Of a DNA stretch of 60,000 nt, positions 44,788 through 54,069 are shown piece by piece. Made by a program: the position numbers and the translations under genes. This stretch comes from Adiantum capillus-veneris. Taxonomy: Eukaryota > Streptophyta > Polypodiopsida > Polypodiales > Pteridaceae. Under the pieces are notes generated by a model. The model was not told the origin of the DNA and did no database searches. It saw nothing but the letters and a program-made list of their open reading frames with translations. The DNA is taken from positions 60,027,120 through 60,087,119 of the forward strand of contig CM043956.1 of the NCBI GenBank assembly GCA_014529385.2, read 5' to 3'. Position 1 is the stretch's first letter, and each line of letters starts with the position of its first letter.

Positions 44788-44882
44788 GTTGGACATTGTA
44801 CTTGTTTCAAACAATTGATTTGCATAAATTATGGACCGCGTGGCATTATAGAAAACTACCTACAACTAAACTGGACATTGTA
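44719..44882. repeat. 82-bp tandem duplication at the end of the 44-kb ORF
   Basis: cttgtttcaaatagtggatt at 44,719 recurs as cttgtttcaaacaattgatt at 44,801. Both copies share ggaccatgcgg/ggaccgcgtgg, actacctacaa and ggacattgtacttg. The stop codon of the ORF lies in the first copy. Confidence 0.85.
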
Positions 44883-44889
44883 CTTGCAG

Positions 44890-45820
44890 AGGGTTGGGGT
44901 ACCAAGGAAACTTTCCATATTCGTGGAAATATCAGTTGTACAATAAGCCCGAACTCTATATCTTATGCCAACTAGTTCTTCATTCATTAGTTCTGGGCTA
45001 TGACTAGAGGAGGTGGAGAAGCAAGCTAGGTAGTTGGACTTCTCTAGACTATGAGGAGAATCTTTTAGAGTTTGAATTAGTAATAATAGTCCATTCATTC
45101 ACTGAGACTAGGGACCCTATAGTAACCACAAATGGAGATATAGAACAAGAGAGAAACCCTTGAGCTTCTTGATACAGCATCCCCTCATTATAGATTCAAC
45201 GTTGATAGCATTGTTGTGAGTAGAGTTGTACAAGGATGGAGAATTCAACTCCATGCTTCACATGCCTTTTCCCAAAAAGAGTTACAGCTAAGGCACTTGC
45301 AAAAAGGGCTTAAGGACTTAAGATAAAGTGGATTAACACCACATTAAAGAGTTTGAGACTTTAGAGCCAACTTGGGAATCACCAATGTCTTAAAGATTTG
45401 ATTATATGGAAAAATCCCAAACTATTTTTTAAGGCCAACTCCTTCCAAAAGGTAGTATTTGAAAAGATCTTTCAAGCCATGCTCACAAAACTTTGGCTAA
45501 TACTTTGGCTAAGACTTGGCCATGTGGTCCAACCTTAAGCTCATTTTGAAAGTGGGGATTGAGAAATTCCCAAATTCTCTAATATGGTGTTGATTTCTCC
45601 CCTGATGTAATTGTTACATTTTGCAATCATAAACAAGTCTTTTGTACCTTGTTGATGTGATCACTATTTATTGTAATATAAAATCTGAATGAGACCATGA
45701 TACAAATTTAAGAATCAAATGGTTTTTATTAAATGATTGAGTACAAAAATATAAGCCCGAGAGGATGTCTGTTCATGTAGACAAAGTGAACAAAAATGTA
45801 CACAACTCTTGTGGCATAAG
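44890..45820. other. No recognisable gene
   Basis: Unique-looking DNA with short ORFs and no motifs. Confidence 0.5.
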
Positions 45821-45824
45821 GTAA

Positions 45825-46112
45825 TCAAACATGAAAATTCACTTTTGTTTTTGCATCGGAGGATCTTGGATCCTCAAAGACCCTTTGCCTCTTTGGTGCA
45901 GGTTGATCCAGTGGTAGTGGTCTAGGCTCATGAGAGGGTAGTGGTGACTTTGCCTCATGATTTGAAGTAAAAAGAGTAATGGGGAGGATCCTCTTACCTT
46001 TTATTTTTGCATATGAGGATCCTTGATCCTCAAAGACCCTTTCCCTCTTTGGTTTGGGTTGATCTAGTGGTGGTGATTTGGGCACATGACGAAGGGTAGT
46101 GATGACTTGGAC
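45825..46112 (-). repeat. 156-bp tandem duplication with a duplicated basic peptide
   Basis: tcctcaaagaccctttgcct at 45,871 recurs at 46,027. On the minus strand both copies stay open in one 86-codon ORF (46,085-45,825), giving LDQPKPKRERVFEDQ and LDQPAPKRQRVFEDP, each with a KR-R basic cluster like a nuclear localisation signal. This could be an exon of a repeat-containing nuclear protein, but no start or partner exon is visible. Confidence 0.6.
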
Positions 46113-46308
46113 TTCAACATCTTAGATTGAACCATTATAGGACATATAAGAAGGTGCTATCATATAAGCTAGAAATATAAATCTAAGGACTTTCTTATTT
46201 ATGTAATGACAAAAGAATAAGTGAGAACCATTATCATATGCTAAAGTTCTATCTCAAAAGCCATAATCATCTAATACTTAACGTCAAAACTCATTATCTT
46301 ATGATATA

Positions 46309-46680
46309 AAAAATATAACTTTCAAATACATCATAATTTGATGATTTTGACACCATCAATGCATCCGGAACGCCCAAAAACCTCAAAAACGAATGGCTAC
46401 ATGCCTTGTTTGGACACTCGGAGAGGTCGTTATGACCCAGAAAAGGCCTCTGGAGGCACTTTTCTACACGACGCGATAGAGGGGGCAGTGATATTGTCAC
46501 TACCCCCACTATCGTGTCATGTGGGAAAGTGCTTCTAAATGCCTTGTTTGGGTGATAACGCCTATCCGGATGTCGAAACGGGACATGTAGCCAACCGTTT
46601 TTGGGATTTTTCGGCGTTCGGGATGCATCGATGATGTCAAAATCATCAAATTTTGCAATATGTGAAAGTTAGCATTTTAC
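46309..46680. repeat. ~370-bp near-complete palindrome (foldback/MITE-like)
   Basis: The two arms meet at a 5-base loop (tattg, 46,492-46,496), closed by gatagagggggcagtga / tcactacccccactatc. They continue outward with roughly 75-80% pairing: ggctacatg...catgtagcc, aatgcatccggaacgcc...ggcgttcgggatgcat, tttgatgattttga (46,337)...tcaaaatcatcaaa (46,650), and beyond as actttca...tgaaagt. RNA from it would form a long hairpin. Weak ORFs on both strands are mirror images of each other and are not genes. Confidence 0.88.
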
Positions 46681-46944
46681 TTTGAAGAGTTAGAAAAATC
46701 TGAAAGAGTGGGTACTATTGAGATTGTCACTATGTCTAATTTTGCTTAATGTAGGATAGTCCAGACTTTGTTAAGTTCTTGTGGATTTGATTGATACCAG
46801 GTATGTTCTAGCCATGTGAGACAACTTGGAGAGAACCAAGAGCTAGAAAGTAAGAGCTGCTTTGCAGGAGGGGGTGTTGGATCACAAAGTAGCCTTGCAT
46901 GAATGAAGCAAGGAAAGTGTTTCTTGAATTTATTAAACACCTCC

Positions 46945-47345
46945 ATTGCATCATGAGGGTAGGGATGTCACTGCAAAGAGTCCAACAACCAAAACAAAGC
47001 GATGGGAGAGGTTCTAAGATTCTCAAATTGTTGCTATCACGTCGTGTAGGGGGAGACCCGGATGGGGAAGGCTATCCGAACAAAGCGAAGGGGGGTGTTC
47101 TTGAAATCCCAAACAGGTGGTATCGTGTCATGCGTGGAGGGGAGGACCCAAGTGAAGAAGTTGGTCTAAATGAAGCAAGTTCCTGAAATCCAAAACCATC
47201 GCTCTCGCATTGTGTAGGGTAAGGGGAGACACAAGTGAGAATATTGACCCAAACTAAGCAACTATAGGGATTTAAGAAAGTATGAGACACAGCTATTGCA
47301 TCATGCAGGGCTAGGTTGAGAGGTTGGAGAAATGCCTCAAAAGCA
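46945..47345 (+). repeat. Degenerate ~90-bp repeat array, forward
   Basis: About five units start with variants of tatcgtgtcatg (cattgcatcatg, ctatcacgtcgtg, tatcgtgtcatg, ctcgcattgtg, ctattgcatcatg) at about 46,945, 47,032, 47,118, 47,205 and 47,298. They share gaacaaagcga and gaaatcc blocks. The same signature appears in the palindrome at 46.5 kb. Confidence 0.65.
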
Positions 47346-47539
47346 AGGGGAGAGTTTTGTGGTGGGTGGAAAATGAACACGTATGCAAGTTTTATATACC
47401 CAACCGTACGTACAAGTTATCGTTGTTGTTAGTGGCATACGTCACTTGGTGCCATGTGGCACCAAAGATCATATTTTTTAGTATGGATATAAGCCAACTG
47501 CCACCCCTACGTGCACGTTTCAACCCCAAAGTGCTCTCA

Positions 47540-47720
47540 ATTTTTCCACAACCAACACCAGGTGATAGGAGTAATTTTAGCATTCTCACTCCCCCTTCTA
47601 TTGCTTCTTTTGGGCTCCCTTAGCGCATTTCTTCCACATCCCTCACAACACGATAGGAGCACTTTAAGCATTTTCACACCCCCTTCCATCGCTTTGTTCG
47701 GGTTCCACGTGCAACTTCCT
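47540..47720 (-). repeat. Inverted units of the same repeat array
   Basis: On the minus strand ccgaacaaagcgatggaagg and caaaagaagcaatagaaggg, each followed by a (t)gtgaaaatgc or gtgagaatgc block and then ctcctatc, repeat the pattern of the forward units. Forward and inverted arrays face each other across about 200 bp (47,345-47,540). Confidence 0.55.
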
Positions 47721-47971
47721 ACTAGAAATAGTCATTGATGAGGATGAGTTGCAGAAGGTATTTTCTCTCTGATATCTCCTACCACAATCTATTTCTATTA
47801 AAGCTATTGTAAAATTGTCTTGCAAATTGAACTTCTTAGTAAGGATAATTATTTTTAAGAGAGCTAAAGGCTCCAGAGCAAAATCTATAGAGTCCACTTC
47901 AAGAGCTAAAAGCATTAGCAGAGTGGAGGAAAATCTCGTGAAGGTCAAAAGAGCTAGATAAAAGGCCATGG

Positions 47972-47978
<7 letters not shown>

Positions 47979-48003
<25 letters not shown>
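47979..48003. repeat. (GA)12 microsatellite
   Basis: An uninterrupted run of about 25 bp. Confidence 0.95.
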
Positions 48004-48008
<5 letters not shown>

Positions 48009-48279
48009 CTCATTAAAAATTAGGAGAAATAATTGTTTGCCACCAAGTCACTTGAATGAGGACAAACTTTGAGGCAAACCACAAAGGAATAGTGTGAAAA
48101 CGATATCTTTTATGATATGTTGCGATATGTACTTAGATACGCTTTGAATCGCGTATATACTCTTTGAATACCCAAAACGGTCAAATTTGGAGCCGTTTTG
48201 ACCGTCAACAGCTCCGCTAATTAGCAACTTAACCAATTCCTTACACATGCCTTTTTGAGGCATTTTTGGCCCTAATGAC

Positions 48280-49600
48280 AACAAAATCAGTCGATACAGA
48301 AAGAAATCCTAAGATGATCAAGTGCAACATTGTTGGTGAGAATGAAGAAAAACTCTCAAGTAAAGTAAAGCTAGATTTTTAGTTAGAGAAGAACTTCATG
48401 TCCTTTTGCACTTGGAAAATTTGTGAACAACCACAGCTGGAAGATGCTCCTGAATTTGTGAGCATATCTGGAGACAAACAAGCAGAATGTTCATCTCCAC
48501 CACCAATGAAGTAAGTTTACAGAACATTACAGCCCAGTTCCATGTGATCACAGTAAAAGATGTACTTGATGGCCTCATATTGGGAGGGCCACTATCTCAG
48601 AAGGCCTTAAAGATACAAAATGCAAACAAGGTGGAGTCTTCTCAAAGACAACCAAGAATGAAGACCAACCATAGTCACCCGCGGACAACAGCACAAATTC
48701 CTCAAGCACAATTAAAATGGAGACTGATATCAAAGCAAATCTTATTAAAGATGATTCATCTCCATTGAACATAACTTTAGAAGAGCTTAAAGAAAATCAA
48801 ACAATAGCAACAAGTGTAGATAAAACAGATTAAAGAGCAAGCATGAAATCTATTGAGCAGAGAATGCCACCAAAGCCATAAGTAAAGAAGAACAAGGTTG
48901 CAAACAACCAGGAAGAAATAGGAAGTTCAAAGATGAATCACTCATTGCCAGTTGAATCAGCCGATGTAAGTTAGATTGGAAAATAGAGACTCAATCCACC
49001 CTTCATAGAGACACAGTTAGATCAAGATGAGGCCATGGCAAAAGCAGGACAGAGATCTTCAAGATGAGACCATGGCTATAGTACTCAGCAGTACAAAAGG
49101 AGCAAGTGTCAGATGCAATGCTCTACTGGATAAAGAAGCAAAGAGCAATATGGTTGCGAACAACATCCAGAGTATTCTAGAGCTTACTCCAGGCAATCCT
49201 GATAATAGAGAAATCATGGGTAAGGCTACAAGTCAAGAAGAAATGGTTGCTACCCTTAGCATGCAAAATCATGAAGAGCAGGTGAAGTTTCAAGTGAAGC
49301 CTTCAAAGGAAAGCCTTCAATCGAAGAATCAAACAGATAATGGAATCTTCAAATCAAAGAAGGACAACCCAACCAACAAGAATGCAAATTTGAAGAAGAT
49401 AAAACAGGTATGGCAAAAGAAATCTTCATTTCCAACTTGGTCCTTCATTAATCCTCTTTTTGAGGATTCAACCTTACTTTTACCTAAAGAAATGTTTGTA
49501 GGTAGTAAGCACAAGAATGTAAAAATTCAAGTCGTTAGGGTGCAAAAAACACTCTTTGGCATAGTCAGAGTGGGTTGCTAAGCCAAAAAATGACCAAAGC
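48280..49600 (+). pseudogene. Decayed hydrophilic coding-like region, unrecognised
   Basis: Plus-strand frames that alternate read as Lys/Asn/Gln/Ser-rich protein text, for example IKMETDIKANLIKDDSSPLN (about 48,710-48,770) and the 184-codon ORF 49,027-49,581 (contains KQVWQKKSSFPTWSF and LLLPKEMFVGSKHKN). The text is continuous enough to suggest a former coding region broken by stops. It could be a gag-like or LINE ORF1-like protein or a host gene piece. No domain is recognised. Confidence 0.35.
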
Positions 49601-50490
49601 ATTAGTTCCAAAGGTTCAAGTCATATTTAACTTTTTGCTAAGAGTCGTAGTTATTAGGCTTACACTCAAGCTGGAAGAGTTAACCATACCTAAGTCATGT
49701 CGCTCATGCTGGATGAGATGAGCATAAGAGTCAAAGTCTACTAACTTACAATTGGTGGAGTGTCATAGAGTCCAACACTCACGCACAGTGCACAGTAAGA
49801 TGAGAGCACATATCCTCGTCAAAAAAAACCATTCTTCAAGGAGTGCCAGCTTGCAAATCCATGTCATATGCTTTTATAGCTACACCATCTTTTCGAAGAA
49901 CCCCTCAAAATCTTTCTTGCAGAGTATATTGTTTTCCATGAATTTTTGTGTATGCATAAATAGGATGTCCCAACATTGGACATATGCATTAGACACTCTT
50001 TTTTGCTTCTACCTATGCAACTTAAGTGGACTACAATAGGCAAACCAATGTTCCATCATGCTACCCTCTTATATTTGCTGCCTTTTTAATTCCATATCTA
50101 TCAGAAAATAATCCCTTGAGTACTTTATTAATATTTCCCATGCTATTAAGTACTCCAATAATGCACGTATCCCAAAGGCACTTTTTTCCATTGGGTTTTT
50201 TCCCTTTGATCATCTAGGTAATAGACCCTAATTTAGAACCTCATCATTCTACTTCCCTTGTAGATACTTTTCATAAATAAACAGCAGCCTTATCATTATG
50301 CTATTACAACTGACAAATGCAACATCATCTCTCACATCAGACATATTTGGACCAATCAAGATGCTGCAGTAAATTGAACCTCATCAACAAATTCAACGAT
50401 AAATGAAGACAATTAGCCCATCAACAACCAATCAAAAACCTTCCATAGCCTCCACGGACACTTTTCAATAGTGCCCAAGGACAGGCATTA
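49600..50490. other. No recognisable gene
   Basis: AT-rich DNA leading to the polypurine tract. The final stretch (caacaaccaatcaaaaacc and so on) is A/C-rich, like the 3' untranslated region of an LTR element. Confidence 0.5.
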
Positions 50491-50495
50491 AAATC

Positions 50496-50506
50496 GGAAG
50501 GGGGAA
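50496..50506 (+). promoter_or_regulatory. Polypurine tract
   Basis: GGAAGGGGGAA directly precedes the LTR start TGTTAACGGG. Confidence 0.75.
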
Positions 50507-50718
50507 TGTTAACGGGCTCAATGGGAGTTCCAAGATGTAAAGAACAGGTCGGTTAGTGTGCCTAGGTGGCGGATTCAGTAAGTGGTGGAGCCCTAAAGGC
50601 CTTGGGCGCCTGGACAATGCATATTTTTACCCTAGGTATATAAGGCAGTGTGTAAAAGAAATTAGGGTTCTCAAGCTCATTTGTTGAGAGCACTCTTTGG
50701 TGAGAGCTCTTGAGGTGT
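50507..50718 (+). repeat. Truncated 3' LTR (same family as 37.9 kb)
   Basis: The first ~212 bp of the 732-bp LTR, including the TATA box. The match ends at ggtgt (50,714-50,718), where copia-2 integrase sequence begins. Confidence 0.85.
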
Positions 50719-50721
50719 TAT

Positions 50722-52864
50722 CAAAAGGAAGAACAGGTCGCTTATGGAGATGGCAAGATGTATGGTCAAAAGTCAAGCTTTGCCACATTCGTTTTGGCTT
50801 GAGGCCATCATGTGTGCCACTTATGTACTCAACAGGTGTCCTACAAAATCTTTGCAGTCTGTGACTCCATATGAAGCATGGCATGATAAGAAGCCATTTA
50901 TTGATCACATGCGCGTTTTTGGGTGTTTGTCTTATGCTTTGGTGCCACAAATGTAGCACAAAAAATTGGATGATAAGGCTATCAAGTGCATTTTTGTTGG
51001 TTATAGTGCTGAAAGCAAAGGTTACAGGTTGCACCATCCGCAAATAAATTGTATCTTGGTTTCACGGGATATTGTGATTGTGGAAGATTATGTTCAACCC
51101 TTGTTGTCATGTACTAGAGACATTAATGTAAGCTCACAAGACATTTATGACAGTTTTTTGCCTCTTTTCAGTGGTGGAAGTTCAAATATAGATTCCAATG
51201 AGGCAAATATACAGCCTATAGTTGTTTTTGAAAATGTTATAGATCAGCCAATTTCCAATGTAGATGTACATGATATACTTGATGAGGAAAGGGCTGAGAA
51301 TGAGCAGGCTATAGGTATGCCAAAATGGTTGGTGCATACTTTGCGTGACAGTAAATTGGATGCACTTTTGTCTAGTCGTACTCATTGAGGTTCTTGCCAT
51401 GCATCTTATGCATAAGATTTTCTATGCTTTGGTTGTTTCCAATTTATGTGATATTGAGGAACCTTAGACTTTAGATGAAGCACAGAATTCATAAAATTGG
51501 ATGGTTGCCATGCAATCAGAATATGATGCACTTATAGAAAATGACTAGAAAATGACACGTGGACTTTATGTGATTTACCTCCTGGCACAAAGGCCGTTGG
51601 TACGAAGTGGGTTTACAAGTTGGAACGCAAGCCAAATGATGAGATTGATCACTATAAGGCTCGATTTGTTGCAAAGGGTTATGCACAGCAGAAAGGCATA
51701 GATTATGAAGAGACTTTTTCTCCCACTTGTTGTATGACTATTGTGCGTTTTCTATGTGCATCGATAGCTCATTTGGTCAGGATGTATATCAATCATACAT
51801 TGTTACAGCTTTCTTGAATGGTGACATATTTGAGGAAGTTTATGTAACGCAGCCTCATGTTGTTGTCAAGAAAGGACAAGAGGATGAAGTGTGCAAATGT
51901 AAGAAATCTTTGTATGGGTTGAAGCAATCTCCTCGAGCTTGGTATGAGAAAGCTAACACTTATTTGGTCAAACGAGGCTTTCATAATAGTCCAACAGAAA
52001 CCACATTGTATGTAAAGCGTGAGGATGAGGTACTTCTCATTGTTGTTCTATATGTGGATGATTTGCTTATCAGCAATCTGAATGAGGCACATATTGTTGA
52101 ATTTAAGTCTGATTTAAATGTTACTTTCAAGATGAAAAATTTGGGGTTGTTGCATCATTACTTGGGTTTATAGTTTAAGTAGTGTGATGGTGGTATTGCC
52201 TTGTGTCAAAAAAGTTACATAGAGACATTGCTACGTAAGTTTGGACTTGAGGAATGCAAACCTATTGCCACTCCCGTTGAAATAGGCTTGAAATTGAGTG
52301 TTCATTATGTTGGTGATCCAGCCAATGCCACTCTTTACCAAACTATGCATGCCTTATTTATGTATGCAACATGAGACCGGATATTCAGTTTGCAGTCTCA
52401 CAAGTCAGCAGATTTATGCATAGCCCAGGGTCTAAGCATTGGCACGCTGTCAAGCCGATCTTTCGCTACTTGGATGGCACTTTATATCTTGGGTTGTTTT
52501 ATCCCAAGGAAGGATCATTGCCGCCAGATTTACATGCTTTTTCATACTCGGATTGGACTGGTTGTTATGACACACAAGTGTCCATGAGTGGCTTTTGCTT
52601 ACTACTTGGTAGTTCATGCATATCATGGTTGAGCAAGAAGTAACCTACTGTGGCCACTTCCAAAATTGAGATTGAGTACAGGGCACTCTTCACAGCTACG
52701 GTTGAGTGTGTATGGCTCAAACATCTTATGGCTGATTTGGGTGTTAGACAAGACACTACCAACATCATCTACCCTAATAGTCAGAGCGCATTAGCAGTTG
52801 CGAGAAAACCAATTTTTCATGCTCGCATAAAGCACATTGAGGTGCATTACCACTATGTCTGGGA
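50722..52864 (+). pseudogene. copia-2 integrase end, reverse transcriptase and RNase H (first part)
   Basis: The integrase tail starts at the catalytic-Glu neighbourhood (RKNRSLMEMARCM), then GCLSYALVPQM with a stop at 50,954. A linker ORF runs 50,966-51,388. RT: ERKPNDEIDHYKARFVAKGY (51,620-51,690), SLYGLKQSPRAWYEK (about 51,910-51,955) and an intact catalytic LYVDDLL (about 52,050-52,070). RNase H: MRPDIQFAVSQVSRFMHSPG (52,371), SYSDWTGCYDT with its Asp, then IEIEYRALFTATVECVWLK (52,659-52,715) and HARIKHIEVHYHYV, where the TIR element interrupts. Stops and frame changes occur near 51,490-51,560, 51,720-51,740, 52,170 and 52,640. Confidence 0.85.
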
Positions 52865-53627
52865 CCCGGGGGATTCACTCTATATATAAAACGGGACGCC
52901 ACGTGCGAGCGGACAACTTGATAAAACCCCTATATACGACTCATATTAGGGAACATGACCCCCCTTTCTACGCTTATACGACAATCAATGCAAAAAATTA
53001 TCATACCCTTATCTTACATATAAAATTTAGGTCTCACATGATCTAACTGAGTAAAACTAGTCAAAGAGCGTGAAGCATAGTGACTGGCAACGTACTAAGG
53101 AACCACTTATGTTGATAACTAGATGTACTCTCAATGTGTCTTAGTTTGACTCTCAAACTATGTACCCGTTCAACTTGCACTCTAACTACTCATCCAATTC
53201 TACCCCATCTAAATTACTCAAAAAACATGGTCATATAGTTGTGCTAGGTTCTTCGTGTAAATTTTCATTTATACAAACTCTTTATAGCTTTCATCCCTCA
53301 ATACATGAACTATAATCACAAAACAATCAATTGATACAAAGCAGTGTTAGTTTTTGCATGGATCTTTGTAGCTATTGACTCAAAAGTTCAAGGGAAGAAT
53401 CTTTTGGGAAGCAATGATTTTGAAACACAAAAACTTCCTCTCATTTTTTCCTTTTCTCACTCCCCCCCCCCAACCAATAAATATGATACACCCTCCCTTA
53501 TTTTTAAGCTTAGGAGATAAATTATTGGGGGTTTGCCCCTAACTTATACACTTATGTAACTTATAAAAAAAACTCCCTCCCTTGTACTTACGTGGTGCGA
53601 TACGTTTTCCATGGTGAATCCCCCGGG
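52865..53627. mobile_element. 763-bp non-autonomous TIR DNA transposon (MITE-like)
   Basis: It begins CCCGGGGGATTCAC (52,865-52,878) and ends with the exact reverse complement GTGAATCCCCCGGG (53,614-53,627), giving perfect 14-bp terminal inverted repeats. It is flanked by the 8-bp direct repeat GTCTGGGA (52,857-52,864 and 53,628-53,635). Removing the insert plus one repeat copy restores continuous copia RNase H sequence, so the boundaries are certain. It has no transposase ORF. An 8-bp duplication fits hAT-like elements, though the TIR start is not typical of hAT; Mutator-like (8-11 bp) is an alternative. Confidence 0.93.
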
Positions 53628-53764
53628 GTCTGGGAGAGACTCTCAGCAGAAGAGATCAACTTGGCTTATGTGCCAACACAAGACAACCTCGTAGATCTTT
53701 TCACAAAGGCATTGTCTCGTGAGAAGTTCGAAGCTTTCTGCAAAGATTTGGGCCTACTCCCCTG
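53628..53764 (+). pseudogene. copia-2 RNase H, C-terminal end
   Basis: After the TIR element the frame resumes with ERLSAEEINLAYVPTQDNLV and DLFTKALSREKFE, the standard C-terminus of plant copia RNase H, ending LGLLP and a stop at about 53,764. Confidence 0.9.
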
Positions 53765-53842
53765 ATCATGTCCTTAGGGCATGGCACTTCCCTATACTTT
53801 ATGTGCCAACTCTCATTCACCGCATCACTCCCAAGGAGGATT

Positions 53843-54067
53843 TGTTACCATATACATGTGGTAGTGATGTGAACACACTTAGGACCGCCGGGGCATTTTT
53901 TCCCTCACTAGGAGGTTTTTCCCCCCGAGCATCGTATATATGCCCATCACTCTAGGCTATCTTATCTTTCCATTACATACTAAGTAATACTACTCTCTGT
54001 TGTGTGCCTTGAGCTTCCTTCGTCTTATCCAAGTTGTGTGTGTTTCCCTGCAATCCTTATTCCAACA
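53843..54067 (+). repeat. Putative 3' LTR of copia-2
   Basis: 225 bp, from TGTTACCATATA to TATTCCAACA (TGTT/AACA ends), right after a short purine-rich ccaaggaggatt tract 80 bp downstream of the pol stop. It contains a TATA-like cgtatatatgcc near 53,935. No second copy exists in the window, so the ends are inferred. Confidence 0.6.
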
Positions 54068-54069
54068 TG

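Larger units (their letters stand above)
37903..50718 (+). mobile_element. Candidate ~12.8-kb non-autonomous LTR element without gag-pol
   Basis: A 5' LTR with primer site (37,903-38,654) and a polypurine tract plus truncated LTR of the same family (50,496-50,718) face each other correctly. Nothing recognisable as gag or pol lies between. The internal region is AT-rich, carries long GT and CT microsatellites and contains other insertions (palindrome, repeat arrays, an opposing LTR-like unit). It may be a LARD-type element, or two elements of one family with deletions. The 3' LTR is cut after 212 bp by copia-2, so no target duplication can be checked. Confidence 0.4.
50719..54067 (+). mobile_element. 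Ty1/copia element (copia-2), 5'-truncated
   Basis: Plus-strand copia, beginning in mid-integrase and running through RT and RNase H to a putative polypurine tract and 3' LTR. It is the same family as copia-1 at the left edge but in the opposite orientation. The RNase H is split by a 763-bp TIR element. The 5' half (LTR, gag, protease, most of integrase) is missing. Confidence 0.87.

Noticed and set aside
46294-46538. Short ORFs on both strands over the palindrome
   Set aside because: They mirror each other because the DNA is palindromic; not independent coding evidence.
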